NCBI RefSeq assembly: GCF_000091045.1
Contig: NC_006670.1
Coordinates: forward strand, 1,770,701-1,800,700
Origin: Cryptococcus deneoformans JEC21
Taxonomy: Eukaryota; Basidiomycota; Tremellomycetes; Tremellales; Cryptococcaceae
DNA length: 30,000 nt
Direction: 5' to 3'
The notes under the pieces were generated by a model that was not told where the DNA came from, made no database searches, and was given only the letters and a program-made list of their open reading frames with translations. Position 1 is the stretch's first letter; the number at the start of each line of letters is the position of its first letter. Below are positions 9,601 through 18,417 of this stretch, one piece after another. A program made the position numbers and the translations under genes.

Positions 9601-10681
9601 TAGTAGTAATTATTTTAAACTTATTAGTACGTTTCAAATTGAGACAAAGAAGTATCTTTTTTTCCTCTTTTCACCTTCGTGGCACTTATTAACTAATTGA
9701 ATCTCGATTGCTCCGACGCTTCACTTCTTCCACCTGAAAACTTCCACCCCCTCTTCTGCAGTCCCCTGTATCTCTGCAGCACAAGGGTCATCCTTGTTAA
9801 TAACTGCCCTTCTCCAACTTTCCAATCTCCTTAGTCCTCCGCTTCATTTCTTGCTCCGTCGTTCACTCTTCCATCAGCAGACCCCCGCTTGTGACTGCCA
9901 GAGGCTCGAATAATGCTTCTTCTGAAGCAAGAAGCGACGGAGCCCTCGCTCACGAACCATGTCCCGTGGTCTGCAAATAGTAATTACAATCAATAAGTAA
10001 AGAGTAGCGACGCACAACGAGGTTTTGCTCGTTGCTTGCATATATGAATCGAAAGGTGGAGGCAACAATGAATTACACTACTAGCTTACGAATAATTATT
10101 ATTTATGATGACGGTTTAGAGGTGAAATCGAGACTGACGTACTCTGAGGGATATGAACTCGATCCAAGACAGTATCCATGGTTACGCACCAAAGGCGATC
10201 ATCGTCTCGGCTCAAAGAATGGCCTTGGTCCTTAAGACGAGGTTACCCGCCAACTTCCCTCACCATTCTTGAATTTAGGATTTATGAGGGCATTGTTGAG
10301 GCGGAAGTCGAACAGCATATCGAGTAACGACGCCCATTACTATATGAAAATGTGATTGATCCACGTTCGGCTATACATCTCTTAAAGTCGGACCTCCTAG
10401 CTGACTATTATTACCCTTTAGAATGATTGATCGGAATGCATGTTTTCTACAACAAGATTAAGACGTTGCTACTATCGCTACATGTGAACCAAGTAATGGT
10501 TACACAACAACCAGAAACCCAAGAACCAGGAAGACACCAATCAATAAAAAGAACGGGAAGACACCATTCAATAATGGAGAAATAACGACGAGGACAGGTA
10601 ACCACAAAATAAACAAAGGAGGCAAGCAGACATGGTGGCTCAACACAATCCTTCTTATTGCCTATCATCCTCTCATGAACC
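9601..10681. other. SRA-gene 3' flank and Crypton left flank
   Basis: The first 50 bases after the SRA stop are AT-rich, as in a 3' UTR. From 9650 to 9890 the plus strand is a long pyrimidine-rich tract of the kind that precedes Cryptococcus genes, but no gene follows it. It could be a promoter or leader separated from its gene by the Crypton insertion. Short peptide-like stretches occur on the plus strand at about 10100-10430, interrupted by stops, and were not recognised. GCTCCGTCG at 9853-9861 is repeated inverted at 9935-9943. The left Crypton end must lie in or near this interval, but I could not place it. Confidence 0.4.
10529..10574. repeat. Pair of 19-bp direct repeats near the Crypton 3' end
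   Basis: GGAAGACACCAATCAATAA at 10529-10547 recurs at 10556-10574 with one mismatch (A to T), at a 27-bp period. It lies just beyond the recombinase stop codon. A subterminal recombinase binding site is possible; a chance local duplication is also possible. Confidence 0.7.
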
Positions 10682-13600
10682 CTACGTTGCAAGCTCCTCC
10701 ACAGCGTTGCTTGTATGTTGAGCGAATGAATGGATATGTAAGTTCCTCGACACTCGATAACCTTCAAGCTTGATCGCTGCCTCCAAGCAAGGGATATTCA
10801 TCCTCTTGCTGAGGTCAACTATAGCCCGGTAGATCGGGCGACGCCTTTGGAAACATTTCATGTCTGCACCCGTCTTTACCACATTCCTGTTTTCAAATGC
10901 CTGCAAAGCAGGCATATATCCCCCCAGCCCCCTTTCGTATTGTATCCAGAGCGCATCAACCCTTTCGACTTTGATATATCTGTAAGGTTCAATGTACCTG
11001 GGAACGGAAGACAACCGAGGGGCTGACGCAAAGGGCGACGTAGCAAAAGGATCAGGGAGAAAGTGAGTAGGGGCGCTCGCAACGAATGACGAACTTGGAG
11101 GTGCTTGATAGGGTGGCTGAGAAGGCATGTGAGAAGTGAACCGATGGGCCACGGGCTGAGGGGGCGTGTGTGGAGTTAGCTGGGGACGCATGGGCTGAGT
11201 GGGCATGTGCGGAGTGGGCTGGAAGTACAAGTGAGGAGTAAGCTGGGGGGGCAAATGAGGATGCGGAGAGGTGGGGTTAACCATGTGTGTGGGAGTCGTA
11301 TCTAGACCCAATTGTTGCCATTGCGTAGTAGTGGAACGACCCCGACTCAGCGATGTACGGGAAGGGACGACACCAGGGTATAGTTGTTCCAGCAAGGCGA
11401 GGAGATGTGACGGATGCTGTATGGCAGCGCGTAGATCATCCTCTTGTAGGAGGCGGACGAGGTGATCAGGGCGCTGAAGGAGATGGTCAACCAGTTGAGC
11501 CATGGGTGTATGCCCGGGAAAAGCTGTATCAGCAAGATAGCGGCGACGGACATCCGGCTTGTTCAGCCGTTCGAAAATGCAGCTGTTAACTGCTTGCAGA
11601 TCCGACACTTGACGTAGCAGCGTATCCAGCTTTACTGCCGAGCTGTCGAGGCGTGTAAGTGCCTCTAAAAACAGACGCCGTAAAGCGGCATGTGCGCCTG
11701 TCAGCTGGCCGCAAAGGACTGGAAGAATACGTTGGACTTCCAGTCCGAATTCCACCTCAGGGCGAGAGGAGACAAGACTCCGCGACTCAAATTCCAAGAA
11801 ATCTTGCCCTTCGAAGATAACATCATTCCAAAGAAATAATTTAGGGAAGGCCGCACGATAATAGACGATATCTTGCCAAAAAAGCTTACGGAGGGTCCGC
11901 ATCATATAACAGAATGCAAGACCGGCCATATCACTCTGATCTTCGTCTTTCAAATTGTGGCTAGGACCCCGACTCTTGAGATTGACAGGTCTCTTTTCCA
12001 GCTCTTCAATCCTGCTTGGGGTATTAGCCTTCGGATGATAATTATTGCAATATACATAGAGCTGGACATACCATTGATCGACCCATGGATACAGCTTCTT
12101 TTGAAGCGATTCTGGTACTTCAACATACCTGGCTAAGTAGAAGTCTCCCCCCTGGGGATTCCAACCAGCAATAGCTCGGATGGCTGCCATTGGGAACTTC
12201 GTCAAGTAGGAAGACTCAACAACGCCACTAGACCAGCGACCGGCTCTCTTGATAGCATCCTCATCGGCACCATTAATCTCAGCCAGCTGAGCCCCAGTTC
12301 TTCGAGAAATGTGAGTGACCTTGGTGGTTTTGATCCCGGCAAAATCAATTGCTGCCTTTACCGCTTCCCGTTGAGTTCCATATCCGATGGCTTTAGTTGG
12401 ATCGGAGGCATAGGAAAGCAAAGGTAGATCATACCAATGCTCCCTCCGTTGAAGGGAAGGGAAGCTGGTCGGAGGATTTGTGTCGGGGTAGACTGCGGGT
12501 TTATGATGGAAGCTAAACGTATAAACAGTTGGAGAAGGCCATGTCGACATAAACTGAGCTGAGCGAGCAAACGTACCGACAAAAAAAGAACAAGTTCAAC
12601 CACGCAAGAGGGCAAAGTAAAGGATCTGCGTTTCTCATCATGGTAGCATCTTCTGCCTTTCCATGGGTATTTGTTTTCCCTTGCCGCACTGAGACAACCA
12701 GCGCTTCACATGGTGTCGGACCTTGCTTATGAAATGTCCGAGAGTACAGATCAGATAGCTGGAGCGAAAGCTGCTCATCACTGCGAAACAAGCCAGCAAT
12801 GCCCATGAACTGCGCGCACCCGTCTCTGATACCTTCGAAACTGTTTCTGCTGAGATAATGATGTGCGAGCTGCTGAAGATTTTCAATTGTTACATATGAG
12901 TTGTAGTACAGATCTGAATAGCTCGTCAGTCTAATAGACCGCTGTATTCATGTAATGAATAGGACGCACCAATACCCTTATCGACATATTCATCACGCGC
13001 CTTTTTGAATTTTAGCTTTCTGAAAGCGTCCAGTATTGGCTTGCATGCTCGCAGCGGATTGTCGGCTTCATCTTTGCCATCTTGCAATCTCCACAGGGCA
13101 ATAAGTGCGTTGATGTAGATTTTGACTGTGGAACAGCTGGCGCTACTGGTATAAACAGCTCTCATGGCCATTTCTAAATCCGAACGTCAGCGGAACATAG
13201 ATGCGATTTAGAGAGGGCCACGCACCGCCGAGCTGATTGTCTTGAATCGAAGGATGAGCAAGCTTGAACGAATCGTTCAGGGCTTCAATTTCCTTCTTCG
13301 TTAATTTGGCTGTACACTCAGCCAAGGAAGGTCGTTGTATTCCTCGTGTAGATTCGCGCACTGAGACGCTTCCCCCATGTTTGGAGGGATAGTTTTCCTC
13401 GACAATATGGAAACTGTCGCAAGCTTCTTCGGCCTCTCCGGTGTCCTCGTGTTCGACTCTCTCTTCGTTCTCGTCATCATGTGCGTCTGCATCCGAGCGC
13501 TCATCCTCATCCCTGCCTTGCTCCGCATCGACCACTGCATTTTCTTCGGTAGACGTCCTCTTGTTCCTCTGCTTCGCCGATGCCGAGCTGTTTGCCGATG

Positions 13601-14084
13601 TAGCTTTCCGCTTTTTTCCACGTGAGTTATGTCGTTCAGCATCCGATACATTATCAACTTCTAATGACGCTTCTCTTGCTTCTCTGAGTGACTCGTTTAT
13701 TGCTCGTTCGAGGCCTTTCATGCCTAGTTCGCCTTTAGCGGCTGTAACGATTCGATACCAGAGGAACGCAGCGCAACCGGCAGGAGTTGCCTTCTCGCTG
13801 TGACGGAAGTCAGTTCGAATAACTCGCGAACAAAAAAGAAGGCAGTAATGAGATAAAACTCGCCCATCAGGAAGCTTGACCCATTGCGCCCAACGAATGT
13901 ACTCTCTCTGTCTGGGCTCGTACGCTGCTTTAGTTTTATCCTTTCTCCCTTGATGAGTGAGTGCTCCGATGCTAACGTGCGCGGTTTGGATCGCTGCTTC
14001 GCCGCCAGGGAAGGAAGGCGATGATGATGAGGCTGTTGTGGTGTTGTGGTTGTTCTCTTCGAGTTGGCGTTTGTTGGACGACAT
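10682..14084 (-). CDS. Crypton tyrosine recombinase with GCR1-type C-terminal domain
   Basis: Site-specific recombinase expected to cut and join Crypton ends through a 3'-phosphotyrosine. Exons: 14084-13226, 13173-12976, 12913-12577 and 12512-10682, encoding 1074 residues; the introns are 52, 62 and 64 nt and all phases agree. Residues 1-286 hold a SAM-like N-terminal region (RQREYIRWAQWVKL) and a long acidic stretch. The catalytic domain follows: arginine at about 396 in LFRSDEQ, HxxR at about 532-535 in THISRRTGAQLAEI, GRWSS near 557, and nucleophile Tyr at about 567 in ESSYLTKFP. Next come a helical region (DFLEFESRSL), a Pro/Gln/His-rich linker made of QP..TPH-type repeats, and a C-terminal GCR1_C-like DNA-binding domain (IKVERVDALWIQYERGLGG; FQRRRPIYRAIVDLSKRMNI). 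The stop is TAG at 10684-10682. All catalytic residues are present, so the protein may be active. Expression is not shown by the sequence. Confidence 0.93.
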
Positions 14085-14206
14085 GGACGGTATATTAAGG
14101 ACTGATGGTGCTTGCGCTTATTATCGATAAAGTCTGAAAACTCCGTCTGAAAGCTCAGGACGAAGGGTGGGGGAACTGCTTTATCTCGGATATATTCCAA
14201 TTTTAA

Positions 14207-14515
14207 TAACATAATTAATTATCAAATCCCATGCTGGGTTTTCATGCCCAAATCCCCATATCTTCTTGAAAGCTCTGTCCGGAAACGCAAAAATAATTCT
14301 CCCAGCTATTCCCCTAACCCAGGCGTGGAAACGTACGTCTCTGTAACCTCTTCTGTAACCTCCCATTTCTCCAGGCACAGAGGAGGTTACAGCGGGCCCA
14401 TGTCGCGACCAGAACCCAAACCTTACGTAACATCCCTCTCTCCCGGGTCCCGGCCCGACACCGTTGGACATCTCAGCTAGAAGAGTGTACTGTATACGCA
14501 GAGTAACATAATTAA
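14207..14515. repeat. 12-bp direct repeats flanking a 285-bp segment
   Basis: TAACATAATTAA occurs at 14207-14218 and again at 14504-14515. The enclosed segment is more GC-rich than the repeats and contains the inverted repeat at 14353-14392. It could be a small insertion with a long target duplication, an end structure of the Crypton, or a chance AT-rich match. Confidence 0.6.
14341..14392. repeat. Inverted repeat CTGTAACCTCC / GGAGGTTACAG
   Basis: CTGTAACCTC is present at 14341-14350 and CTGTAACCTCC at 14353-14363. The exact 11-bp complement GGAGGTTACAG is at 14382-14392, an 18-nt loop away. Two direct copies plus one inverted copy resemble a recombinase or other protein binding array. GAGGTTAC also occurs at 10239-10246 on the far side of the Crypton gene. 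Confidence 0.75.
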
Positions 14516-14770
14516 CAATTTCATATTAACCTTCTTAATTCCCGTCATACCCGGTCGCCGCCCCAAGAAGCAACAACAAGCCGACAGTTGCCACATGGCA
14601 ATTCCGTTTTCCCTTAAACGAGAGCTATTTCTGTTGGTTGGCCGGATTGGGGACTCCGCTGGGGCATCCACTACTACGTACGTATTACATATTTCCTCAT
14701 TTCCTCTTTTCCGCTCATTTCATATTTTTCTTCTACGCGTCCATAGTTATCTTCAACATTCGCAGACGAC

Positions 14771-16091
14771 ATGGCAGCGCCTGCTCAGCCTTCTTCTCCG
14801 CCTCCTGTCTGTCAATTTTCCGACCGCCTGACAACAGCCCTCAATGCCGCCCAGGACGCCACAGGAACTGATAGTCCTCATGCGCACCACCATCACACAC
14901 CGTCTGCTTTATCCGGCGCGTCTTCAGTCATTTCGCATAACCACGATAACATGTCCCACGATCATGGACATTTTCATGATCACGGTCCAGGACTCTGGAC
15001 CCCTGAGGAGCATGGACACACCCATGAGCATTTAGAGCATGCCGGTGAGTATGGACGCGTAGCCGACGTTGTATCATTCCGATTGAAATTAATGCTTGCA
15101 TGTTGTTTTCTCTAGGCAAGTTTGCTGAAAGGGACATGCCAGATTACACCGGAAGGAACTGGACAGAGCGAGCCTTCACCGTTGGTATCGGCGGGTAAGT
15201 TTTCTATGATGCTTATGACGCGGATCCTGGGAGGCTGACTTTTCTTCCTTCGTAAAGGCCTGTAGGATCCGGGAAGACGGCGTTGCTTTTGGCTCTCTGT
15301 CGAGGATTCCGAGAGAAATATAACATCGGTACGCTTAATATTACACTGGAAAATTTGGTAGCTCTGTCACTGACCTACGTCACCTATCTGCTGTTGACTG
15401 CTGATCGGAATTTTAATACCCATGTATTAGCCGCCGTCACCAATGACATCTTCACCAGGGAAGACCAGGAATTTCTTATTCGCAATGAGGCTCTTCCTGC
15501 TGAGCGTATCCGTGCTATTGAAACTGGTGGCTGCCCGCACGCCGCTATCCGCGAGGATATTTCTGCCAATATGGGCGCGCTCGAAAAACTGCAGGCTGAG
15601 TTCGACACAGAAATGTTATTCGTGGAGAGTGGTGGCGATAACCTTGCTGGTAAGCTTGATATTCAGGCGATCGATTGAGTACTGAAGTCAACTTTTCAGC
15701 CAATTACTCCCGAGAGCTGGCTGATTACATTATCTACGTAATCGACGTCAGCGGAGGAGATAAGATTCCACGAAAGGGGGGACCTGGTATCACTCAATCT
15801 GACCTTTTGATTGTCAACAAGGTTCGCTTTCTTTGCCATGGGTGAACGCCACTGACATATCCCAAACATTTTTATGCGTAAATCCAACTGATGTTTTATA
15901 TGTCACAGATCGACCTTGCACCCTACGTCGGAGCATCGCTGGATGTAATGCGTCGCGACGCTGCCGCCATGCGCGGCAGTGGCCCCACTCTTTTCACTTC
16001 AGTTCGTAATAACGATGGTGTCGATGCCGTTATGGACATCATTGTCAGTGCCTGGAGGGCAAGCCAAGGAAGCGGTAAGGCTAGGGCATAA
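14771..16091 (+). CDS. URE7: Urease accessory GTPase UreG (Ure7)
   Basis: UreG-type SIMIBI GTPase that drives nickel delivery and activation of apo-urease, with UreD- and UreF-type partners, in the cytosol. Exons: 14771-15044, 15116-15194, 15258-15328, 15431-15649, 15700-15821 and 15909-16091, giving 315 residues. Visible motifs are the P-loop GPVGSGKT (about 118-125), [14 protein letters not shown] (switch region), the metal-binding Cys-Pro-His at about 175-177 in [13 protein letters not shown], the [12 protein letters not shown] segment, [19 protein letters not shown] and the guanine-specificity motif [11 protein letters not shown]. The first 95 residues are a His-rich tail with HAHHHH and many H-D-H/H-G-H steps, as in plant and fungal UreG; it probably stores or binds nickel, a role that in many bacteria falls to HypB or UreE. 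In Cryptococcus, URE7 is needed for urease activity (known). It stands alone and not in a cluster. Confidence 0.96.
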
Positions 16092-17413
16092 CACTAAATT
16101 GTAGCAATATGTCGAAAGAAGGGAATATAGGGGTTTCTTGGATTTACGTGTATCGATGGTCAGTTTCCGGGCTCGGGAAATATTACCACCACACATCCGT
16201 CATGTATCCTCCATCGAAGGTTGTTCTGATAGTCGTTGTGGTCTATCGTGTAAAATTGATACTAATAGCCAGGAGCAGTGTTTCAGAATTGTTTTGTTGA
16301 CGACTAAATACTGAAATGACCATCATGATAATCACGATCGCATTGGCCGCAAACATCGAGTGAACGAAGGGAGGAAATGAAAAGACCCACCCCTGCAGTG
16401 TTACACATTGCAAACAGTAGATAATAATAGATAGCACGCACTCTACCCGACATTGGACTTGTAAATCTTTGATTATCGGGAATCCCTTGACACATATGTC
16501 TTACTAAAAAATCAAAAGTTGATGTACTCACACCACACTACATTACATACGTACAGGTGGTGCCATATACAACCGAAGCAACTTCCTATTACTGCCACTC
16601 TGCTATTCAAGCAGTAATAAGAAGTATATACGAGTACTTTATATGTAGGTAATAATCGCAGGTACCTTGGCATGCACCACGCAAGTGGCCGCTGGCGGCA
16701 GGTGTTTGGCGTGCCTTGTTCTTCTCGTGGGGCACCACCCCGCGGGGTTCAAGAGTCCGAATTCTAATTAATTATTATTTCTATTCTATTTTAAGTATAT
16801 GTTATATAATTTGAATGAGTTATTAATGCTTATAGCCGATTAGCCGAGGAGGCTCGTTCTCTGTTCGCTTGGCTGCTGTTGTTGCAGGCCGGTCGGAATT
16901 ATTACGAGGCAGCGCGTTACCTGTGTTTATTTGTTAATAACAATCATAGCTAATTTAATTGACGTTGGTGCTCCGTCTTGGCTGTGTGGCAAGTCACGTC
17001 GCGCTTATTGGAGTGTGACGAGTTATGCGACGCCCTACTTACTACTTCTGCAATTCTATTAGATCCACATGTCCATTTTCACATTTTGGATGGTCCGAGA
17101 TCAACGGTAAACCGTTGTGGAAAGTCAGATGACACCAAAATGCACTAATATTAGTATGCCTGCTGCGTTGCCAGTGATCCGATGTTGCGAAGTCAGCCGA
17201 CCTCGCTCATGCTTTCAAACTCGTATATGGCACAGGAATATATAAAGGGAAGGTGGGCTGTTCATCCGCACCCAAGTCATCGCTTATTCAATCTCGACAT
17301 CGTCTGCCCCCATCACTGACGATCGTACCGCCCCCACCATCCGCTTTTGTAGAAGCGCACAGATAACTGTATTCGTTCAGCAATACTATTTTCACTCCAA
17401 GGAACCTCTAATC
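16092..17413. other. Intergenic region with TATA promoter at its right end
   Basis: This 1.3-kb stretch runs from the URE7 stop to the small Cys/His protein gene. The first 400 bp look like a 3' UTR and spacer. A GC-rich patch with several short hairpins (GGCCGCTGGCGGC, GGGGCACCACCCC) lies at 16680-16760 between AT-rich flanks and was not identified; a tRNA fold was tried and failed. The last 180 bp are the promoter and leader of the next gene. Confidence 0.45.
17239..17247 (+). promoter_or_regulatory. TATA box (TATATAAAG)
   Basis: A strong TATATAAAG lies 175 bp before the ATG at 17414. It is followed by a C/A-rich pyrimidine leader (17270-17410), consistent with transcription starting about 30-60 bp downstream and a 5' UTR of roughly 110-140 nt. 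This is the clearest TATA element in the window and suggests a strongly or conditionally expressed gene. Confidence 0.6.
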
Positions 17414-18099
17414 ATGGACAAGTTCGGTATCTCCCCAACCGAGTAAGCCTGACTCGCCATGGTGGAGGGCGGGTGAAGGGGGAGGTAGCTGTCGTCACAT
17501 CGCTGACCACCTGCATACCCGATACAGTACTGTTTCTTCCGCCAACTCAAGTAAGCATCACATGTTTCCACAATGCCGATATTTTAAATGCAGTTGAATT
17601 GATATGATTGCCTGCTTACGTAGTCGAGATCAACGACGCACTTTTCTGTGAACATGGGCTAGAGGTCTGTAAGCATTGTGAATTCGACGCTCGAGAGGGT
17701 AAGTCCTCCCTTCTGAGAAAGGAAAAGGAACTGAACTCGTTTATTATGTCTGATGTTCGGATCTAGACAATGACGCAATGATGGGGTGAGCTTTTGACCT
17801 CCTCAGGTCACTACCGCTTGTGGGATTGAGCTGATGTGTTTTGGAAGACTTGATCCAGCTCCCCGTGCCCCTCTCGAGCTTCCAGCTCATTTCAAGAACA
17901 ACAAAGACGGCTCGTTCACCTGCAAGCAGCATGGTAACGCCAACTGCAAATCTTGCTGTGAGTATTGGATCCTTATTTGCTTTTTTTGGATAACTCACAC
18001 CTAGCGATAGTTGGCTGGAAGAAGCAAATTACCAAACTTCACAAGGAAGGCAAGAAGGCTGCTTCTAAGAAGAAGGACACTGGAACCAGTCTCTACTGA
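17414..18099 (+). CDS. Small protein with paired CxHx4CxxC-type metal-binding motifs
   Basis: I do not recognise a named family. Exons: 17414-17442, 17528-17550, 17624-17698, 17767-17785, 17848-17957 and 18011-18099, with all phases consistent, encoding 114 residues. The protein has two copies of one motif: CEHGLEVCKHC (C-x-H-x4-C-x2-C, about 26-36) and CKQHGNANCKSC (C-x2-H-x4-C-x2-C, about 75-86), each able to bind one zinc or contribute to a joint site. A Pro/Ala linker (LDPAPRAPLELP) separates them. The C-terminus is a strongly basic helix (WKKQITKLHKEGKKAASKKK), suggesting nucleic-acid or acidic-partner binding; that is inference. It has a strong TATA box and is convergent with NUF2. Six exons for 114 residues, two of them 19 and 23 nt, make it invisible to simple frame searches. 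Confidence 0.8.
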
Positions 18100-18417
18100 G
18101 AGCTTTGACCATTATGTCAGTATATTTGGGCTCAGTGTACAGTGTGTGTCAGAGTATGTTGTTTGGGGCAGAGTAAATTGCCTGTTCTGTAAATGACGCA
18201 TCGATTGTTGTTGGAACTGTGGTTGTTGCGTGGATGAAGAATTATTGTATAGGAAGCATGTATGAGCCATAAAGCGAATAAGTCATTTTGTTGTCCCACT
18301 ATTAAATTGCGGTCTCATTCAAACAGAAATATTATTACATATACATGACACATCCATTTTACAAGTGCCTCAGACCAAAATCCAGCTCTCGCATTTTCAA
18401 AGCATGACAGGAGCAAT
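18100..18417. other. Convergent 3' region
   Basis: This 318-bp stretch separates the stop codons of the small Cys/His protein gene (plus) and NUF2 (minus), so it must hold both 3' ends. It is T-rich on the plus strand up to 18310 and AT-rich around 18325-18355. No coding sequence is seen. Confidence 0.6.

Larger units (their letters stand above)
10500..14200 (-). mobile_element. Crypton DNA transposon (ends approximate)
   Basis: Cryptons are fungal DNA transposons that carry a tyrosine recombinase instead of a DDE transposase and, as known, lack terminal inverted repeats. They were first described in Cryptococcus. The body is defined by its single recombinase gene on the minus strand (14084-10682). 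The recombinase has an intact R...HxxR...Y catalytic set and a GCR1-like C-terminal domain, and no stop or frameshift was found in four exons. The element sits between the SRA gene and URE7, which I recall as adjacent in C. neoformans, so it is probably a lineage-specific insertion. Exact termini cannot be set from one copy: Crypton ends are marked only by very short direct repeats. Candidate terminal features are the 19-bp direct repeats at 10529-10574 on the left and the repeat cluster at 14207-14515 on the right. Confidence 0.85.
14085..14770. other. Crypton right flank and URE7 promoter
   Basis: This 686-bp stretch separates the recombinase start (minus) from the URE7 start (plus). The inner part should hold the recombinase promoter and the right Crypton end. 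A 12-bp direct repeat and a GTAACCTC/GAGGTTAC cluster lie at 14207-14515. The last 80 bases before URE7 are pyrimidine-rich (14690-14770), a normal fungal leader, and include an ACGCGT at 14735-14740. Confidence 0.5.

Noticed and set aside
10447..10767. 106-codon minus-strand frame with repeated WCLP
   Set aside because: The repetition comes from the 19-bp direct repeats, and the frame overlaps the end of the recombinase gene.
13301..13803. Several Ser-rich or Arg-rich frames on both strands
   Set aside because: They are shadows of the acidic, Glu/Asp-rich part of recombinase exon 1.
16680..16760. GC-rich patch with GGGGTTCAAGAGTCC, possible tRNA or structured RNA
   Set aside because: No cloverleaf forms: the T-arm stem does not pair and no A-box-like D-arm is at the right distance.
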